Source: Rhodanobacter sp. C03
GTDB taxonomy: Bacteria; Pseudomonadota; Gammaproteobacteria; Xanthomonadales; Rhodanobacteraceae
DNA: 64,000 nt
Assembly: GCF_002001175.1 (NCBI RefSeq)
Contig: NZ_MUNT01000004.1
Coordinates: forward strand, 1-64,000
Direction: 5' to 3'
Shown here: piece by piece, positions 17,845-26,846 of the stretch
How the letters are laid out: each line of letters begins with the position of its first letter
Numbering within the stretch: the stretch's first letter is position 1
The notes under the pieces: model-generated
What the model saw: only the letters and a program-made list of their open reading frames with translations
Databases searched by the model: none
Told to the model about the DNA's origin: nothing
Made by a program: the position numbers and the translations under genes

Positions 17845-18622
17845 CGACGCCTTCATGCAGGAACACGGCGAGCGCGGCGTTGAAGGTATCACCGGCGCCG
17901 GTGCTGTCGACCACGTCGACTTGGAAACCGGATTGATGGACCGGTTCGCCCTGCTCGCGGTACCACGCGCCTTCGGCGCCGCGGGTGAGTACGACGGGGC
18001 ATGGTGCGTGCTGCATCAATGTGCGGAAATCCTCATCAGGATCGGCGCCCAACAGGATCGCCAGTTCGTGCTGGTTCGGCGTGACGTAGCGGGCGAGCTT
18101 CAGCCAATCCGCGGGCAGTTTTTGCGCGGGTGCCGGGTTGAGGATCACCGGTACGCCGAGTCGCTGACCGACGCGCAGAGTAGCTTCCACGGTCTCCAGC
18201 GGAATCTCCATCTGCACCAGCACGGCGTCGGCGCGGGCGATCAATGACTGCGCCTGTTCGACCTGCGCCGGGGTCACGCGCGCGTTTGCAGCGGGGACGA
18301 CGATGATCTGGTTTTCGCCGCCGGCGACGGTGATCGATGCGGTGCCGCTGGCGTAATCGTCGAGCTGGACGGTGTGGGTGAGGTCGATATTTTCGGCGGC
18401 CAGACCCTGACGCAGTTGCTGGGCGAACGCGTCATCGCCGGTGGCGCCGACTAGCGCCACTTCGGCGCCCAGTCGGGCTGCAGCGACTGCCTGATTTGCG
18501 CCCTTGCCGCCGGGCACGGTGAGAAAACGTTCGCCGAGGATGGTTTCACCGGGGCCGACGAAACGCGACGCCTGGGTTACCAGATCCATGTTGATGCTAC
18601 CGACGACAACGATACGGGTCAT
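17729..18622 (-). CDS. rbsK: Ribokinase
   Basis: A PfkB-family sugar kinase of 297 residues that phosphorylates D-ribose at C5. It shows VVVGSINMDLV at the N-terminus, the substrate motif PGGKGANQAVAAARLGA, and the C-terminal anion-hole and catalytic motif DSTGAGDTFNAAL with the base Asp. The start at 18622 is the family start; the ATG at 18700 adds an unrelated tail. No ribose transporter or rbsD is nearby, so it stands alone. Its 3' end abuts the truncated island gene, but the C-terminus (KLLARTG) looks complete, so the deletion spared it. Confidence 0.92.
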   Translation of the reverse strand: MTRIVVVGSINMDLVTQASRFVGPGETILGERFLTVPGGKGANQAVAAARLGAEVALVGATGDDAFAQQLRQGLAAENIDLTHTVQLDDYASGTASITVAGGENQIIVVPAANARVTPAQVEQAQSLIARADAVLVQMEIPLETVEATLRVGQRLGVPVILNPAPAQKLPADWLKLARYVTPNQHELAILLGADPDEDFRTLMQHAPCPVVLTRGAEGAWYREQGEPVHQSGFQVDVVDSTGAGDTFNAALAVFLHEGVATAVRKACAAAALSVGKLGAQGGMPQHDDVEKLLARTG

Positions 18623-18736
18623 GACATCCCAGGCCGATCTTTTCGTGAAAGGGTTGAGCATAAGCGATTGCGTCGCGCAGTAAAGACGAAGGGCCGACAA
18701 CGAGCCAGCCCTTCGATGGAGGTGCGCAGGATCGCC

Positions 18737-19177
18737 TTACTGTTTGCCGGAATCGTCGTCAGTCGAATTCTTCTTGTCCTGACGGTGTTGCATCGCCTGC
18801 TGCTGCATCTGTTGGTATTGCTGCTTCTGGCTGTCGGTGAGCACGGCCTGCAGCTGGTTGTTGCTGTCCTGCATGATCGAGCGCATCTTCGTGCGGCGGT
18901 CGCGCGGGGCCAGCGTGTTATCCGCGCGCAACTGCTGCATCTGCTGCTGTCGGCTCTGCAGGATCGGCTCGATCCTGGCGGCCTGCGCTGGCGTCAGCTG
19001 GAGCTTGCGGCTAAGTCGCGCGGTTTGGCGCCGGGGATCTGGCGCTTGATGCACGGGCGTGGTGGCGGCCGAGTCGTTGGAAGTCGGCGTGTCCTGAAAA
19101 GGTTGGGCAACAGCGACGCCGGTGCCGCCAATACACAGGGCGAAGCCGAGCAAGGCAACGCGAAGGACAGGTTTCAT
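18737..19177 (-). CDS. Spy/CpxP-like periplasmic protein
   Basis: A small secreted protein of 146 residues. It has a signal peptide (MKPVLRVALLGFALCIGGTG, cleavage near AVAQP), a Thr/Ser/Pro-rich linker, and a helical region with the LTPAQAARIEPIL and LTDSQKQQYQQM patterns. These resemble the LTxxQ repeats of Spy and CpxP, which act as periplasmic chaperones or stress-response modulators. The Gln-rich tail ends DDDSGKQ. GGAG lies upstream of the ATG at 19177. The specific role is unknown. Confidence 0.75.
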   Translation of the reverse strand: MKPVLRVALLGFALCIGGTGVAVAQPFQDTPTSNDSAATTPVHQAPDPRRQTARLSRKLQLTPAQAARIEPILQSRQQQMQQLRADNTLAPRDRRTKMRSIMQDSNNQLQAVLTDSQKQQYQQMQQQAMQHRQDKKNSTDDDSGKQ

Positions 19178-19356
19178 CGCGATATCTCCGAAAAGAGTGG
19201 ACAGCATGGCTCTGAACGCGAGATCCGGTGTGTGCGTTGACGATGACTTCCGGGTTTCTTCGCCAAGCGTTGCCATGGCCTGGTTGCATCATCGATCGAT
19301 GCTTGAATAAGAGGGCGCTGCCCCGATTCTTTACCTGCGCATACGAGGAAAGAGCG

Positions 19357-20046
19357 ATGATCGAACTGCATTACTGGCCCACGCCGAACGGCCACAAGAT
19401 CAGCATCTTCCTTGAGGAAGCCGGCCTGCCCTACGAGATCAAGCCGGTGAACATCGGCAAGGGCGACCAGTTCAAGCCCGAGTATCTGAAGATTTCGCCG
19501 AACAACAAGATGCCGGCGATCGTCGATACCGATCCGCTGGGCGGTGGCAACCCGCTGAGTATTTTCGAGTCCGGTGCGATCCTGCAGTACCTGGCGGAGA
19601 AGACCGGCAAGTTCATGCCTGCTTCGACACGCGAGCGCTACGTCGTTCTGGAATGGCTGTTCTGGCAGGTGGGTGGGCTCGGCCCAATGCTGGGCCAGAA
19701 CCATCATTTCAATCGCTATGCGCCAGAGAAGATCCCGTATGCGATCGACCGCTATGTCAACGAGACGCACCGCCTGTACGGTGTACTGGATAGACGTCTG
19801 GACGGCCGTGCCTTTATCGCCGGCAAGGACTACACGATTGCCGACATGGCGGCCTATCCGTGGATCGTGCCGTACGAGGCACAAGGCATGACGCTGGAGG
19901 AGTTTCCCCACCTCAAGCGCTGGTTCGAAGACATTCGTGCACGTCCGGCGACGCAGCGTGCTTACGCGCTGGGCGAGACGATCAAGGAACAGAGCGACCT
20001 GCGCACGGACGAGGAAGCACGCAAGATCCTGTTCGGACAGAAATAG
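19357..20046 (+). CDS. Glutathione S-transferase family, Ure2-like disulfide-bond oxidoreductase (YfcG type)
   Basis: A protein of 229 residues with an N-terminal thioredoxin-like domain (MIELHYWPTPNGHKISIFLE) and a C-terminal helical domain (WLFWQVGGLGPMLGQNHHF, YTIADMAAYPWI). The WPTPNGHK motif and the QVGGLGPM helix are typical of the YfcG/YghU (Nu-class, Ure2-like) group, which reduces disulfides with glutathione rather than conjugating xenobiotics. GAGGAA precedes the ATG at 19357. It is a single gene, convergent with the next one. Confidence 0.88.
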   Translation: MIELHYWPTPNGHKISIFLEEAGLPYEIKPVNIGKGDQFKPEYLKISPNNKMPAIVDTDPLGGGNPLSIFESGAILQYLAEKTGKFMPASTRERYVVLEWLFWQVGGLGPMLGQNHHFNRYAPEKIPYAIDRYVNETHRLYGVLDRRLDGRAFIAGKDYTIADMAAYPWIVPYEAQGMTLEEFPHLKRWFEDIRARPATQRAYALGETIKEQSDLRTDEEARKILFGQK

Positions 20047-20061
20047 GCAGGATCTCAGATA

Positions 20062-20078
20062 GCGCTGAAAACCAGCGC
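20062..20078. terminator. Hairpin between convergent genes
   Basis: GCGCTG (20062-20067) pairs with CAGCGC (20073-20078) around AAAAC. It sits between the stop of the glutathione S-transferase gene and the stop of the next gene. There is no clear U-run. Confidence 0.35.
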
Positions 20079-20084
20079 CATCGA

Positions 20085-20705
20085 TCACTCGATGCGGGTG
20101 ACCGATTCCTGGCTGCCTGGTGCCAGCAGTTCCGGAGCCGGACCGGCGACGGCCAGCAGGGACTGCGCGTAGCTGTCCTCGATGCTGACGGTGGAAACCT
20201 CGTCCCAGCCGAAGAACGAAACCTCGCGCATCCATTCCGCGTCGGGGCTGAGTTCCTGCATGTAGAAACCGTCGTCGTCGACGCTGGCCAGCCGGCCGAT
20301 GTAACAGACCTCGGCTTCGTCCTCGCTGTCCACGTGCACGCCGATCACCGGGGCCTGCGCGCCGGCGGCCTGGATAACTTCACGGATGTTGTCCAGCGGG
20401 AATCCGCGCGGTGGCCGTGGCAGGATGTGCTTCAGCGCCAGCGCCTTCTCGAAGAACACATGGTGCTTGTCCGGCGACTCCAGCTCGGAGATGTCGCGAT
20501 GGCGCATCACGTACATACCGTCGTAGGTGATGCCGTCGCCGACGACCCAGAGCAGGAAGAATTCGCGTCCGACGCCACCCACGTAACCGCAGAAGCTGCC
20601 GTGTTCGAGGTCTTCGCGCCACAGCCGCACCAGGGTCTGGGTCTGCTGCGCTTCACGCAGCTGGGCGCGCTGGCCGGTGCTTTTCAGTTCAATAATGTTG
20701 CTCAC
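20085..20705 (-). CDS. Hypothetical protein downstream of hslU
   Basis: A protein of 206 residues without a signal peptide or membrane segment, so probably cytoplasmic. I do not recognise a named domain. The sequence looks folded, with alternating strands (FFLLWVVGDGITYDGMYVMRH, then EVCYIGRLASVDDDGFYMQEL) and many acidic residues. The paired GxITYDGMYVMRHRDISEL and DDDGFYMQELSPDA stretches suggest two related beta units. It starts 51 bases after the hslU stop on the same strand, so it may be cotranscribed with the hslVU protease genes. Confidence 0.7.
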   Translation of the reverse strand: MSNIIELKSTGQRAQLREAQQTQTLVRLWREDLEHGSFCGYVGGVGREFFLLWVVGDGITYDGMYVMRHRDISELESPDKHHVFFEKALALKHILPRPPRGFPLDNIREVIQAAGAQAPVIGVHVDSEDEAEVCYIGRLASVDDDGFYMQELSPDAEWMREVSFFGWDEVSTVSIEDSYAQSLLAVAGPAPELLAPGSQESVTRIE

Positions 20706-20756
20706 GAGCCGATTTTAACAGATTGGGGTGATCGGCTTGTTAGAGCTTCATGAGCG

Positions 20757-22100
20757 CTAGAGGATGTAACGGCTGAGATCCTCGTTCTGAACGAGGCTGC
20801 CGAGGCTTTTATCCACGTGTTCGGCGTCGATCTTGTAGTTTTCGCCGGACTTGTCCGCGGCCTCGTAGGAAATTTTCTCCAGCAGGCGCTCCATCACGGT
20901 ATGCAGCCGGCGTGCGCCGATGTTCTCGGTGCGCTCGTTCACCTGGAACGCCACCTCGGCCAGCCGGTCGATGCCACTGTCGGCGAATTCCAGACCCACG
21001 CCTTCGGTCGCGAGCAGCGCCGTGTATTGCTTGGTCAGCGCGTTGTGCGGCTCGCGCAGGATGCGCTTGAAGTCTTCCACGCTGAGCGCGGACAGCTCGA
21101 CGCGGATCGGGAGGCGGCCCTGCAGTTCCGGGATCAGGTCGGACGGCTTGGCCAGCGAGAACGCGCCGGAGGCGATGAACAGCATGTGGTCGGTCTTGAT
21201 CGGGCCGTACTTGGTCGACACGGTGGAGCCTTCGACCAGCGGCAGCAGGTCACGCTGCACGCCCTCGCGGCTGACCCCGGCGTGGCCGTGGTCGCCGCGC
21301 TGCGCCACCTTGTCGATCTCGTCGATGAAGACGATGCCGTTCTGCTCGGCCGCTTCCATCGCTTGCGCGCGGATCTCGTCGTCGTTGAGCAGCTTGCCGG
21401 CTTCCTCGTCGATCAGCATCGGCCGCGCCAGCTTGATCGCCAATTTCCGTTGCTGTGTCTTGGCGCCGCCGATGTTCTGGAACATCTGGCGCAACTGCGC
21501 GCCCATCTCCTCCATGCCTGGTGGCGACATGATTTCCACGCCCACGTTCATGGCGAAATCCAGCTCGATCTCGCGCTCGTCCAGCGCGCCCTCGCGCAGC
21601 TGCTTGCGCAGTTTCTGGCGGGTGTCGCTGTCGATCGCCGGTACGGCGGGTGCATCGTGGCTCCAGTCGGTCGGCGTGCTCTGCCGGCGCGGCAGCAAGG
21701 CGTCGAGGATGCGATCCTCGGCACGATCCTCCGCTTGCGTGCGCACGCGCTTGACCGCCTGCTCGCGGGTCAGCTTGTACGCCACGTCGGCGAGATCGCG
21801 GATGATCGATTCGACATCCTTGCCGACGTAGCCGACCTCGGTGAACTTGGTCGCCTCCACTTTCACGAACGGGGCATTCGCCAGCGTGGCGAGGCGCCGC
21901 GCGATCTCGGTCTTGCCGACTCCGGTGGGGCCGATCATCAGGATGTTCTTCGGCGTCACTTCCTCGCGCATGCCCGGCTCCAGCTGCATCCGCCGCCAGC
22001 GGCTGCGCAGTGCCACCGCCACGGCGCGCTTGGCGTCGTGCTGGCCGATGATGTAGCGGTCGAGTTCGTTGACGATTTCGCGGGGAGTCAATTCGGACAT
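20757..22100 (-). CDS. hslU: ATP-dependent protease ATPase subunit HslU (ClpY)
   Basis: The AAA+ unfoldase (447 residues) that feeds proteins to the HslV peptidase. It begins [20 protein letters not shown], with Walker [10 protein letters not shown] at 57-65. It then has [14 protein letters not shown], the inserted I domain around 115-230, Walker [10 protein letters not shown], and the conserved C-terminal end DLSRYIL that docks into HslV. The ATG at 22100 is the family start; the ORF extension to 22160 is not conserved. It follows hslV by 78 bases. Confidence 0.96.
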   Translation of the reverse strand: MSELTPREIVNELDRYIIGQHDAKRAVAVALRSRWRRMQLEPGMREEVTPKNILMIGPTGVGKTEIARRLATLANAPFVKVEATKFTEVGYVGKDVESIIRDLADVAYKLTREQAVKRVRTQAEDRAEDRILDALLPRRQSTPTDWSHDAPAVPAIDSDTRQKLRKQLREGALDEREIELDFAMNVGVEIMSPPGMEEMGAQLRQMFQNIGGAKTQQRKLAIKLARPMLIDEEAGKLLNDDEIRAQAMEAAEQNGIVFIDEIDKVAQRGDHGHAGVSREGVQRDLLPLVEGSTVSTKYGPIKTDHMLFIASGAFSLAKPSDLIPELQGRLPIRVELSALSVEDFKRILREPHNALTKQYTALLATEGVGLEFADSGIDRLAEVAFQVNERTENIGARRLHTVMERLLEKISYEAADKSGENYKIDAEHVDKSLGSLVQNEDLSRYIL

Positions 22101-22178
22101 GGAGTCACCGGGGATGTTCGTGTTTGGAGATGCGCAACGAAGTGCGCGAACGGTGTGCAAGGAAGCAGCGCTTGGCGC

Positions 22179-22715
22179 TTACAGCTCTTCGATCGACACG
22201 TTGTGATTGGTGTAGATGCAGATGTCGCCGGCGATCTTCAGCGCCTTCTCGACGATGGTGCGTGCATCCAGCTCGGTGTTTTCGAGCAGTGCCATCGCGG
22301 CGGACTGCGCGAACGGGCCGCCGGAACCGATCGCGATCAAACCGTGTTCGGGTTCCACCACGTCGCCGTTGCCGGAGATCAACAGAGAGACTTCCTTGTC
22401 GGCCACCGCCAGCATCGCCTCAAGCCGGCCGAAGCGGCGGTCGGTGCGCCACTCCTTGGCCATTTCCACCGCGGCGCGGGTGAGGTTGTTGTTGTGTTTT
22501 TCCAGCTTCTGTTCGAACAGTTCGAACAGGGTGAATGCATCGGCGGTGGCGCCGGCAAATCCGGCCACGACGTCACCGCTCTTGCCGAGCCGGCGCACTT
22601 TGCGCGCATTGCCCTTCATCACCGTGTTGCCCAGGGTGACCTGGCCGTCACTGCCGATCACGACGCGGCCTGCGCGGCGCACGCAGACGATGGTGGTGGC
22701 GTGGAAAGATTCCAT
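22179..22715 (-). CDS. hslV: ATP-dependent protease peptidase subunit HslV (ClpQ)
   Basis: The proteasome-like peptidase (178 residues) that forms the core of the HslUV protease. After the leader MESFHA the protein has TTIVCVRR; the first Thr becomes the catalytic N-terminal nucleophile after processing. [23 protein letters not shown] and [22 protein letters not shown] are strongly typical. Expression is probably tied to hslU downstream. A heat-shock promoter is expected from the family but none was identified. Confidence 0.96.
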   Translation of the reverse strand: MESFHATTIVCVRRAGRVVIGSDGQVTLGNTVMKGNARKVRRLGKSGDVVAGFAGATADAFTLFELFEQKLEKHNNNLTRAAVEMAKEWRTDRRFGRLEAMLAVADKEVSLLISGNGDVVEPEHGLIAIGSGGPFAQSAAMALLENTELDARTIVEKALKIAGDICIYTNHNVSIEEL

Positions 22716-22784
22716 GGTCGTGTCTTGCTCCGGGAAGGAGCTGACTAGATAGGGATCGGCCGCGTCGATTGCAAGCGATGCTTG

Positions 22785-23882
22785 CTAGCTTCGGCAGGGC
22801 AACGCCTGCAGAAACGGTGCCGCAGCAGCAGCCACTTCGGTCGGCGTGCGTTCGGCCACGCACAGCGCTTCGTCATGCGGGCCACGCGGGCGATAGCGGG
22901 TCAAGTTGTCCCGCGTGAACAGTCCCAGCGTGGGCACGCCAGCGGCGCAGGCCAGGTGCATCACGCCGCAGTCGGCGCTGATGTAGCCGTTGCATTGCGC
23001 GAGCAGGGCCGCCATCCGGCGCACGTTGCTGGAATAGAAGGCGGGAAAGCGCAGTTGCAGTTGCGACTGGCCATGCGCGGGAAGCATCTCGATGAAGCTC
23101 AACTGCGGATGGGCCGCCTGCAGCGCATCGACCAGGGCCAGCCACCATTCGCTGCAGAGGCGCTTGTTGCCGGTGGCATTCGGGAACAGCGCGACAATCT
23201 GACGATCACCCTCCGGTTCGTGGCCGAGCAGGTCGCTCAGCAAGCGCCGGCCGCACGCCTGTTCATCTGCACGCAGGTGGATGCGCATGGGCGGCCAGGT
23301 GTGTTCCTGGTCCATGAATGGCAGCCCCATTGCACAGCGCAGCGCGTAGACACCGTCCAGCGAAAAATGGCTGGGTGCATGGGTCAGCGCGGCTTGCCAG
23401 GCCGAGCCGCCATCGCGCAGTTCGCGTTTGCTGGAAGGCAGGCCGAGCAGATGGCGGGCACCACTGAGGAAAAGCAGCAGGCGGCCGGAGCGCGAGCCAC
23501 GGGTGCTGTCGATGGCCAGGTCGTAACGGTTGCGCCGCAGGCGCAGCAAGGTGCGCAGCAGGTGCACGGGATGATGACCCGGGCGCCGGGTCAGCTGATG
23601 GATATGGCGAACCTGGCGAAATCCGGCAAACACCTCATCGGCAGCCTCGCAGCCGGTGACCAGGTCTATCTCGGCACCGGGATAGCGCCGCTCCAGTTCG
23701 GTCAGCAGCGGGGTCAGCAGCAGCGTGTTGCCAAGCCGATGGTTGGGGCGCAGCAGCAGGATGCGGAAGATGTCGCGGGGTGGCAGTTCGCCCACGCCCA
23801 GCAGATGGCGACGCGACCGGCGCACGACGTGATCGAGCACTGCGGGAACAGGGCCGGAAAGTGGTATTTCCGAAAGGGTCAC
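22785..23882 (-). CDS. Glycosyltransferase family 9 (heptosyltransferase-like)
   Basis: A protein of 365 residues related to ADP-heptose:LPS heptosyltransferases. The first Rossmann fold starts ILLLRPNHRLGNTLLLTPLL, the usual GT9 N-terminal motif. The C-terminal nucleotide-binding half has IVALFPNATGNKRLCSEWW and the CNGYISADCGVMHLACAAGVPTLGLF stretch with the D-x-G-x-x-H core. It should add a sugar to lipopolysaccharide core or a related glycan at the inner face of the membrane; the donor cannot be told from sequence. It lies between xerC and hslV, which are usually adjacent in related genomes. Confidence 0.85.
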   Translation of the reverse strand: MTLSEIPLSGPVPAVLDHVVRRSRRHLLGVGELPPRDIFRILLLRPNHRLGNTLLLTPLLTELERRYPGAEIDLVTGCEAADEVFAGFRQVRHIHQLTRRPGHHPVHLLRTLLRLRRNRYDLAIDSTRGSRSGRLLLFLSGARHLLGLPSSKRELRDGGSAWQAALTHAPSHFSLDGVYALRCAMGLPFMDQEHTWPPMRIHLRADEQACGRRLLSDLLGHEPEGDRQIVALFPNATGNKRLCSEWWLALVDALQAAHPQLSFIEMLPAHGQSQLQLRFPAFYSSNVRRMAALLAQCNGYISADCGVMHLACAAGVPTLGLFTRDNLTRYRPRGPHDEALCVAERTPTEVAAAAAPFLQALPCRS

Positions 23883-23994
23883 GGTGGCAGGCGCCTGGGA
23901 GGTTACGTTGCGTATTGTCGCGGGTGGATTCTTTCCGCAGGCTTATTACTGCTTACCTAGGCAGGCTTGTTCAGCGGACGGCAGATCTTCGCAC

Positions 23995-24897
23995 TTACTT
24001 GCGTCGCGCCCGCGGATGCGCCGCGTCGTAGACCTTGGCCAGGTGCTGGAAATCCAGGTGCGTGTAGATCTGCGTGGTGGCGATGTCGGCATGGCCGAGC
24101 AGCTCCTGCACCGCGCGCAGGTCGCCGGAGGATTCCAGCATGTGGCTGGCGAAGGTATGCCGCAGCAGATGTGGATGGATGTGCTTGGGGATGCCCTGCT
24201 GCAGCGCCAGCTTGTTCATGCGCAGCTGCACCGTGCGCGGGTTGATCGGTGCACCGCCGCGGCCGCGGAAGACCGCACTGTCTGCCGACATGCCCTGCTC
24301 CGCACCGAGCGCTCGCAGCGCGGCGAGCGCATGGCGGCCGACCGGCACGATACGGGTCTTGCTGCCCTTGCCGAGCACGCGCACTTCGCCTTCATCGAGG
24401 TTCAGGTCGATCCAGCGCAAGCCGACCAGCTCCGACAGGCGCAGGCCACTGGAATAGAACAGCTCCAGCATCGCGCGGTCGCGCACGGCCAGCTTGCCGC
24501 CACTGTCGGTCTCGACCAGCGCGCTGGCCTCGTCGACATCAAGCACTTGCGGCAGCTTGCGGCGTACCTTCGGCCCACGCACGCCGAGCAGCGGATCGCC
24601 GGCCAGCAGACCTTCGCGATTGAGTTGGCGGAACAGGCTGCGGCAGGACGACAGCAGGCGCTGCAGGCTTTTCGGCGCCAGGCCATCCTCCTTGCCGGTG
24701 TTGCCGCGATGTTCGCCAGCGATGAAGCTGCGCATCCGGTTCGCATCGAGTGCGTCGAACGAGTTCAGCTGCTGTGCCTGCATGAAACGCAGCAGCTTGG
24801 CGAGGTCGCGGCGGTAGCCGGCGACTGTATGCGGCGAGGCATGTCGCTCGCCGGCGAGGCGGTCGAGCCAGCGGTCGACCTGTTGCTCAGGCGTCAT
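23995..24897 (-). CDS. xerC: Tyrosine recombinase XerC
   Basis: A tyrosine recombinase (300 residues) that with XerD resolves chromosome dimers at dif. It has an N-terminal SAM-like core-binding domain and the catalytic set Arg in SGLRLSELVGLRW, Lys in GKGSKTR, HLLRHTFASH, His in LLGHADIATTQ and the nucleophile Tyr in IYTHLDFQHL. The position in the lptM-dapF-DUF484-xerC cluster settles XerC over XerD. It starts 6 bases after the DUF484 stop, so translation is probably coupled. Confidence 0.95.
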   Translation of the reverse strand: MTPEQQVDRWLDRLAGERHASPHTVAGYRRDLAKLLRFMQAQQLNSFDALDANRMRSFIAGEHRGNTGKEDGLAPKSLQRLLSSCRSLFRQLNREGLLAGDPLLGVRGPKVRRKLPQVLDVDEASALVETDSGGKLAVRDRAMLELFYSSGLRLSELVGLRWIDLNLDEGEVRVLGKGSKTRIVPVGRHALAALRALGAEQGMSADSAVFRGRGGAPINPRTVQLRMNKLALQQGIPKHIHPHLLRHTFASHMLESSGDLRAVQELLGHADIATTQIYTHLDFQHLAKVYDAAHPRARRK

Positions 24898-24903
24898 GCT
24901 GGC

Positions 24904-25593
24904 TCAGGAAATATCCCGCGAGCGCGCCAGGGCGGCGGTGATGGTCGCGGCGATCATCTTCAGGAACAGCGTGCCCATGCCCGGCTGGAAGCGGTCCGGA
25001 TCGTGGCTGCCGATCGCCAGGATGCCGGAATCGCCAAGCCGCATCATCGCGACTGAGCGGATCTGTCCGGCATTGGGACCGAACAGGCGGGTGAGCTTTT
25101 CAGCGGACAGGCGTCCGGAGACCGGCTCGCTGTGCTGCAGGAATTCGGCAAACTCCGGCAACGCCTCGGCGCCACCGGCGATCTGCTGCAGCCATTCGGC
25201 GCGCGGCAGTTGCGGTTCGTCGCCGAACAGCAGCAGACGTACCTGCTCGGTATGGAAATCCGCGCTGAGCTTGGCGGCCACGGTGCGCGCGGTCACTTCC
25301 ATCGTGTTCGCGCGCAGCAGCGCCACGGTCAGCGCGTGCACGCGCTCCATCAGCTTCTCGTTCTCGGCGGCGATCTCGATCAACTCGGCCAGCCGGCGTT
25401 CCAGTTCGGCGTTCTTGTCGCGCAGGCTCTGCAGCTGATACACCGCCAGCGACGAGACCGCGCCCTGCTCGCGCGGCATGGTCAGTTTCGCCGCCAGGTC
25501 GGGATATTCGCTGAGGAATTCCGGATGGCGCTTCAGATAGGCGGCGACCACACGGGCCTGGGTGGCGTCGTCGAGCAGGGTGGTGGCGGTCAT
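24904..25593 (-). CDS. DUF484 family protein (GAF-like)
   Basis: A protein of 229 residues of the conserved DUF484 family. The N-terminal part has VVAAYLKRHPEFLSEYPDLAAKL, then a coiled coil (LQSLRDKNAELERRLAELIEI). The C-terminal half is GAF-like, ending in GDSGILAIGSHDPDRFQPGMGTLFLKMI. The ATG at 25593 has GAGGA upstream; the start at 25614 has no ribosome site. The family is nearly always between dapF and xerC, as here. Its biochemical role is not established. Confidence 0.9.
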   Translation of the reverse strand: MTATTLLDDATQARVVAAYLKRHPEFLSEYPDLAAKLTMPREQGAVSSLAVYQLQSLRDKNAELERRLAELIEIAAENEKLMERVHALTVALLRANTMEVTARTVAAKLSADFHTEQVRLLLFGDEPQLPRAEWLQQIAGGAEALPEFAEFLQHSEPVSGRLSAEKLTRLFGPNAGQIRSVAMMRLGDSGILAIGSHDPDRFQPGMGTLFLKMIAATITAALARSRDIS

Positions 25594-25686
25594 GCGCGGA
25601 TGTCCTCGAACCATGGCAGGGCACGTCGAGAGACGTGCGGTCAGGCTGGAGTGTGCGATGGACGCGGGCGCGCTTCAACCGGCACG

Positions 25687-26535
25687 TCAGGGCGTGCCGC
25701 CTGGAACCGTCCATTCACCCTCGAACGCGAACGTGGCCGGCCCGGTCATCCACAGTGTGTGGCCGGGGCCGGCCCAGTCGATCCGCAGCGTGCCCCCGGG
25801 CAGTTCCACCTGCACACGGTCGTCGACTTCACCGCGCTGATGCAGCACTGCCATCGCCGCGCAGGCACCCGTGCCGCAGGCCAGCGTCCAGCCGGCGCCG
25901 CGCTCGTGCACGCGCAGGCGCAGGTGAGTGCGATCGAGTCTATGCACGAAGCCGGCGTTGGCACCCTGCGCAAAGTGTTCGTGACCGGACAACAGCGGGC
26001 CAAGTTGCTGCAGTGCCGGGTCAGCGAGATCCTGCACCGCGACCACCGCATGCGGATTGCCCATCGATACCGCGCCGATCTCCAGCGTGGCGTCGCCCGC
26101 CGTGATCGCATAGTGCGGCGCCGGCTGCGCGGTGGCGAACGGAATCCGCGCCGGTTCGAACATCGGTTCGCCCATGTCGACGGTGACTTCGTGCGCATCG
26201 AGCAGGCGCACGGTCACCGGGCCGGACGGACTTTCAAGCCTGACGCTGTCGCCAAGTGCGAGTGCACCGGCGCGATGCAGCCACGCCGCCACGCAACGCA
26301 CGCCGTTGCCACACTGGCCAGACGGCGAGCCGTCGGTATTCCAGATGCCGTAGTAGAACGCGCAGGACGGATCGCGCGCCGGTTCCACGCTGATCAGCTG
26401 GTCGAAACCCACACCGGTGTGGCGGTCGCCCAGCGCGCGGATCTGCGCGGTATCCAGCGGGAAGCCACGATGCCGGCAATCCAGCACGACGAAGTCGTTG
26501 CCGATGCCGTGCATTTTCGAGAAGCGCAGTTGCAT
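25687..26535 (-). CDS. dapF: Diaminopimelate epimerase
   Basis: Converts LL- to meso-diaminopimelate for lysine and peptidoglycan synthesis (282 residues). It begins MQLRFSKMHGIGNDFVVLD. The two catalytic cysteines are in QCGNGVRCVA (near residue 75) and in LACGTGACAAM (near 220), the paired CGNG/CGTG motifs of this enzyme. It starts 13 bases after the lptM stop and is followed by DUF484 and xerC on the same strand, the classic gammaproteobacterial order. Confidence 0.96.
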   Translation of the reverse strand: MQLRFSKMHGIGNDFVVLDCRHRGFPLDTAQIRALGDRHTGVGFDQLISVEPARDPSCAFYYGIWNTDGSPSGQCGNGVRCVAAWLHRAGALALGDSVRLESPSGPVTVRLLDAHEVTVDMGEPMFEPARIPFATAQPAPHYAITAGDATLEIGAVSMGNPHAVVAVQDLADPALQQLGPLLSGHEHFAQGANAGFVHRLDRTHLRLRVHERGAGWTLACGTGACAAMAVLHQRGEVDDRVQVELPGGTLRIDWAGPGHTLWMTGPATFAFEGEWTVPGGTP

Positions 26536-26548
26536 GAGGCGGTCGCGA

Positions 26549-26728
26549 TCAGTACTGGTCGCTGGCCGGTGTTGCGCTGCTGGCCGCCGGGGCCGGCGTG
26601 TGCGGTTTTGCCGTACTCGATGCCGTGGCGGGCTTGGTCGGCGGCAACACCAACGGGCCCTTCTGGCCGCAGCCGGTCAGCATGGCGACAACAAGACAAA
26701 GCGACAGCAGCAAGAGGGATCGGCGCAT
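26549..26728 (-). CDS. lptM: LPS translocon maturation chaperone LptM (YifL-like lipoprotein)
   Basis: A 59-residue lipoprotein. The signal peptide MRRSLLLLSLCLVVAMLTGC ends in the lipobox LTGC with the lipidated Cys at 20, followed by GQKGPLVLPP, the conserved GxKGPLYLP-type motif of LptM. The rest is a low-complexity Ala/Pro/Thr tail. In Escherichia coli LptM helps oxidative maturation of the LptD-LptE outer-membrane machine. The ATG at 26728 has AGGA upstream. It is the first gene of the dapF cluster and the short length is normal. Confidence 0.88.
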   Translation of the reverse strand: MRRSLLLLSLCLVVAMLTGCGQKGPLVLPPTKPATASSTAKPHTPAPAASSATPASDQY

Positions 26729-26846
26729 GGCGAGGTTTCCTGTGGACAGTCGCAGTATAGCGAGGCCTGCTGAACCGGCCGCGGCGCAGGTTATCGCCGT
26801 TATGATGCACGACAGATCGCACTTCGAGGCGACGAGGAGAGACACG

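Noticed and set aside
20817-22748. 643-codon plus-strand frame across hslU and hslV
   Set aside because: Antisense shadow of two well-identified genes.
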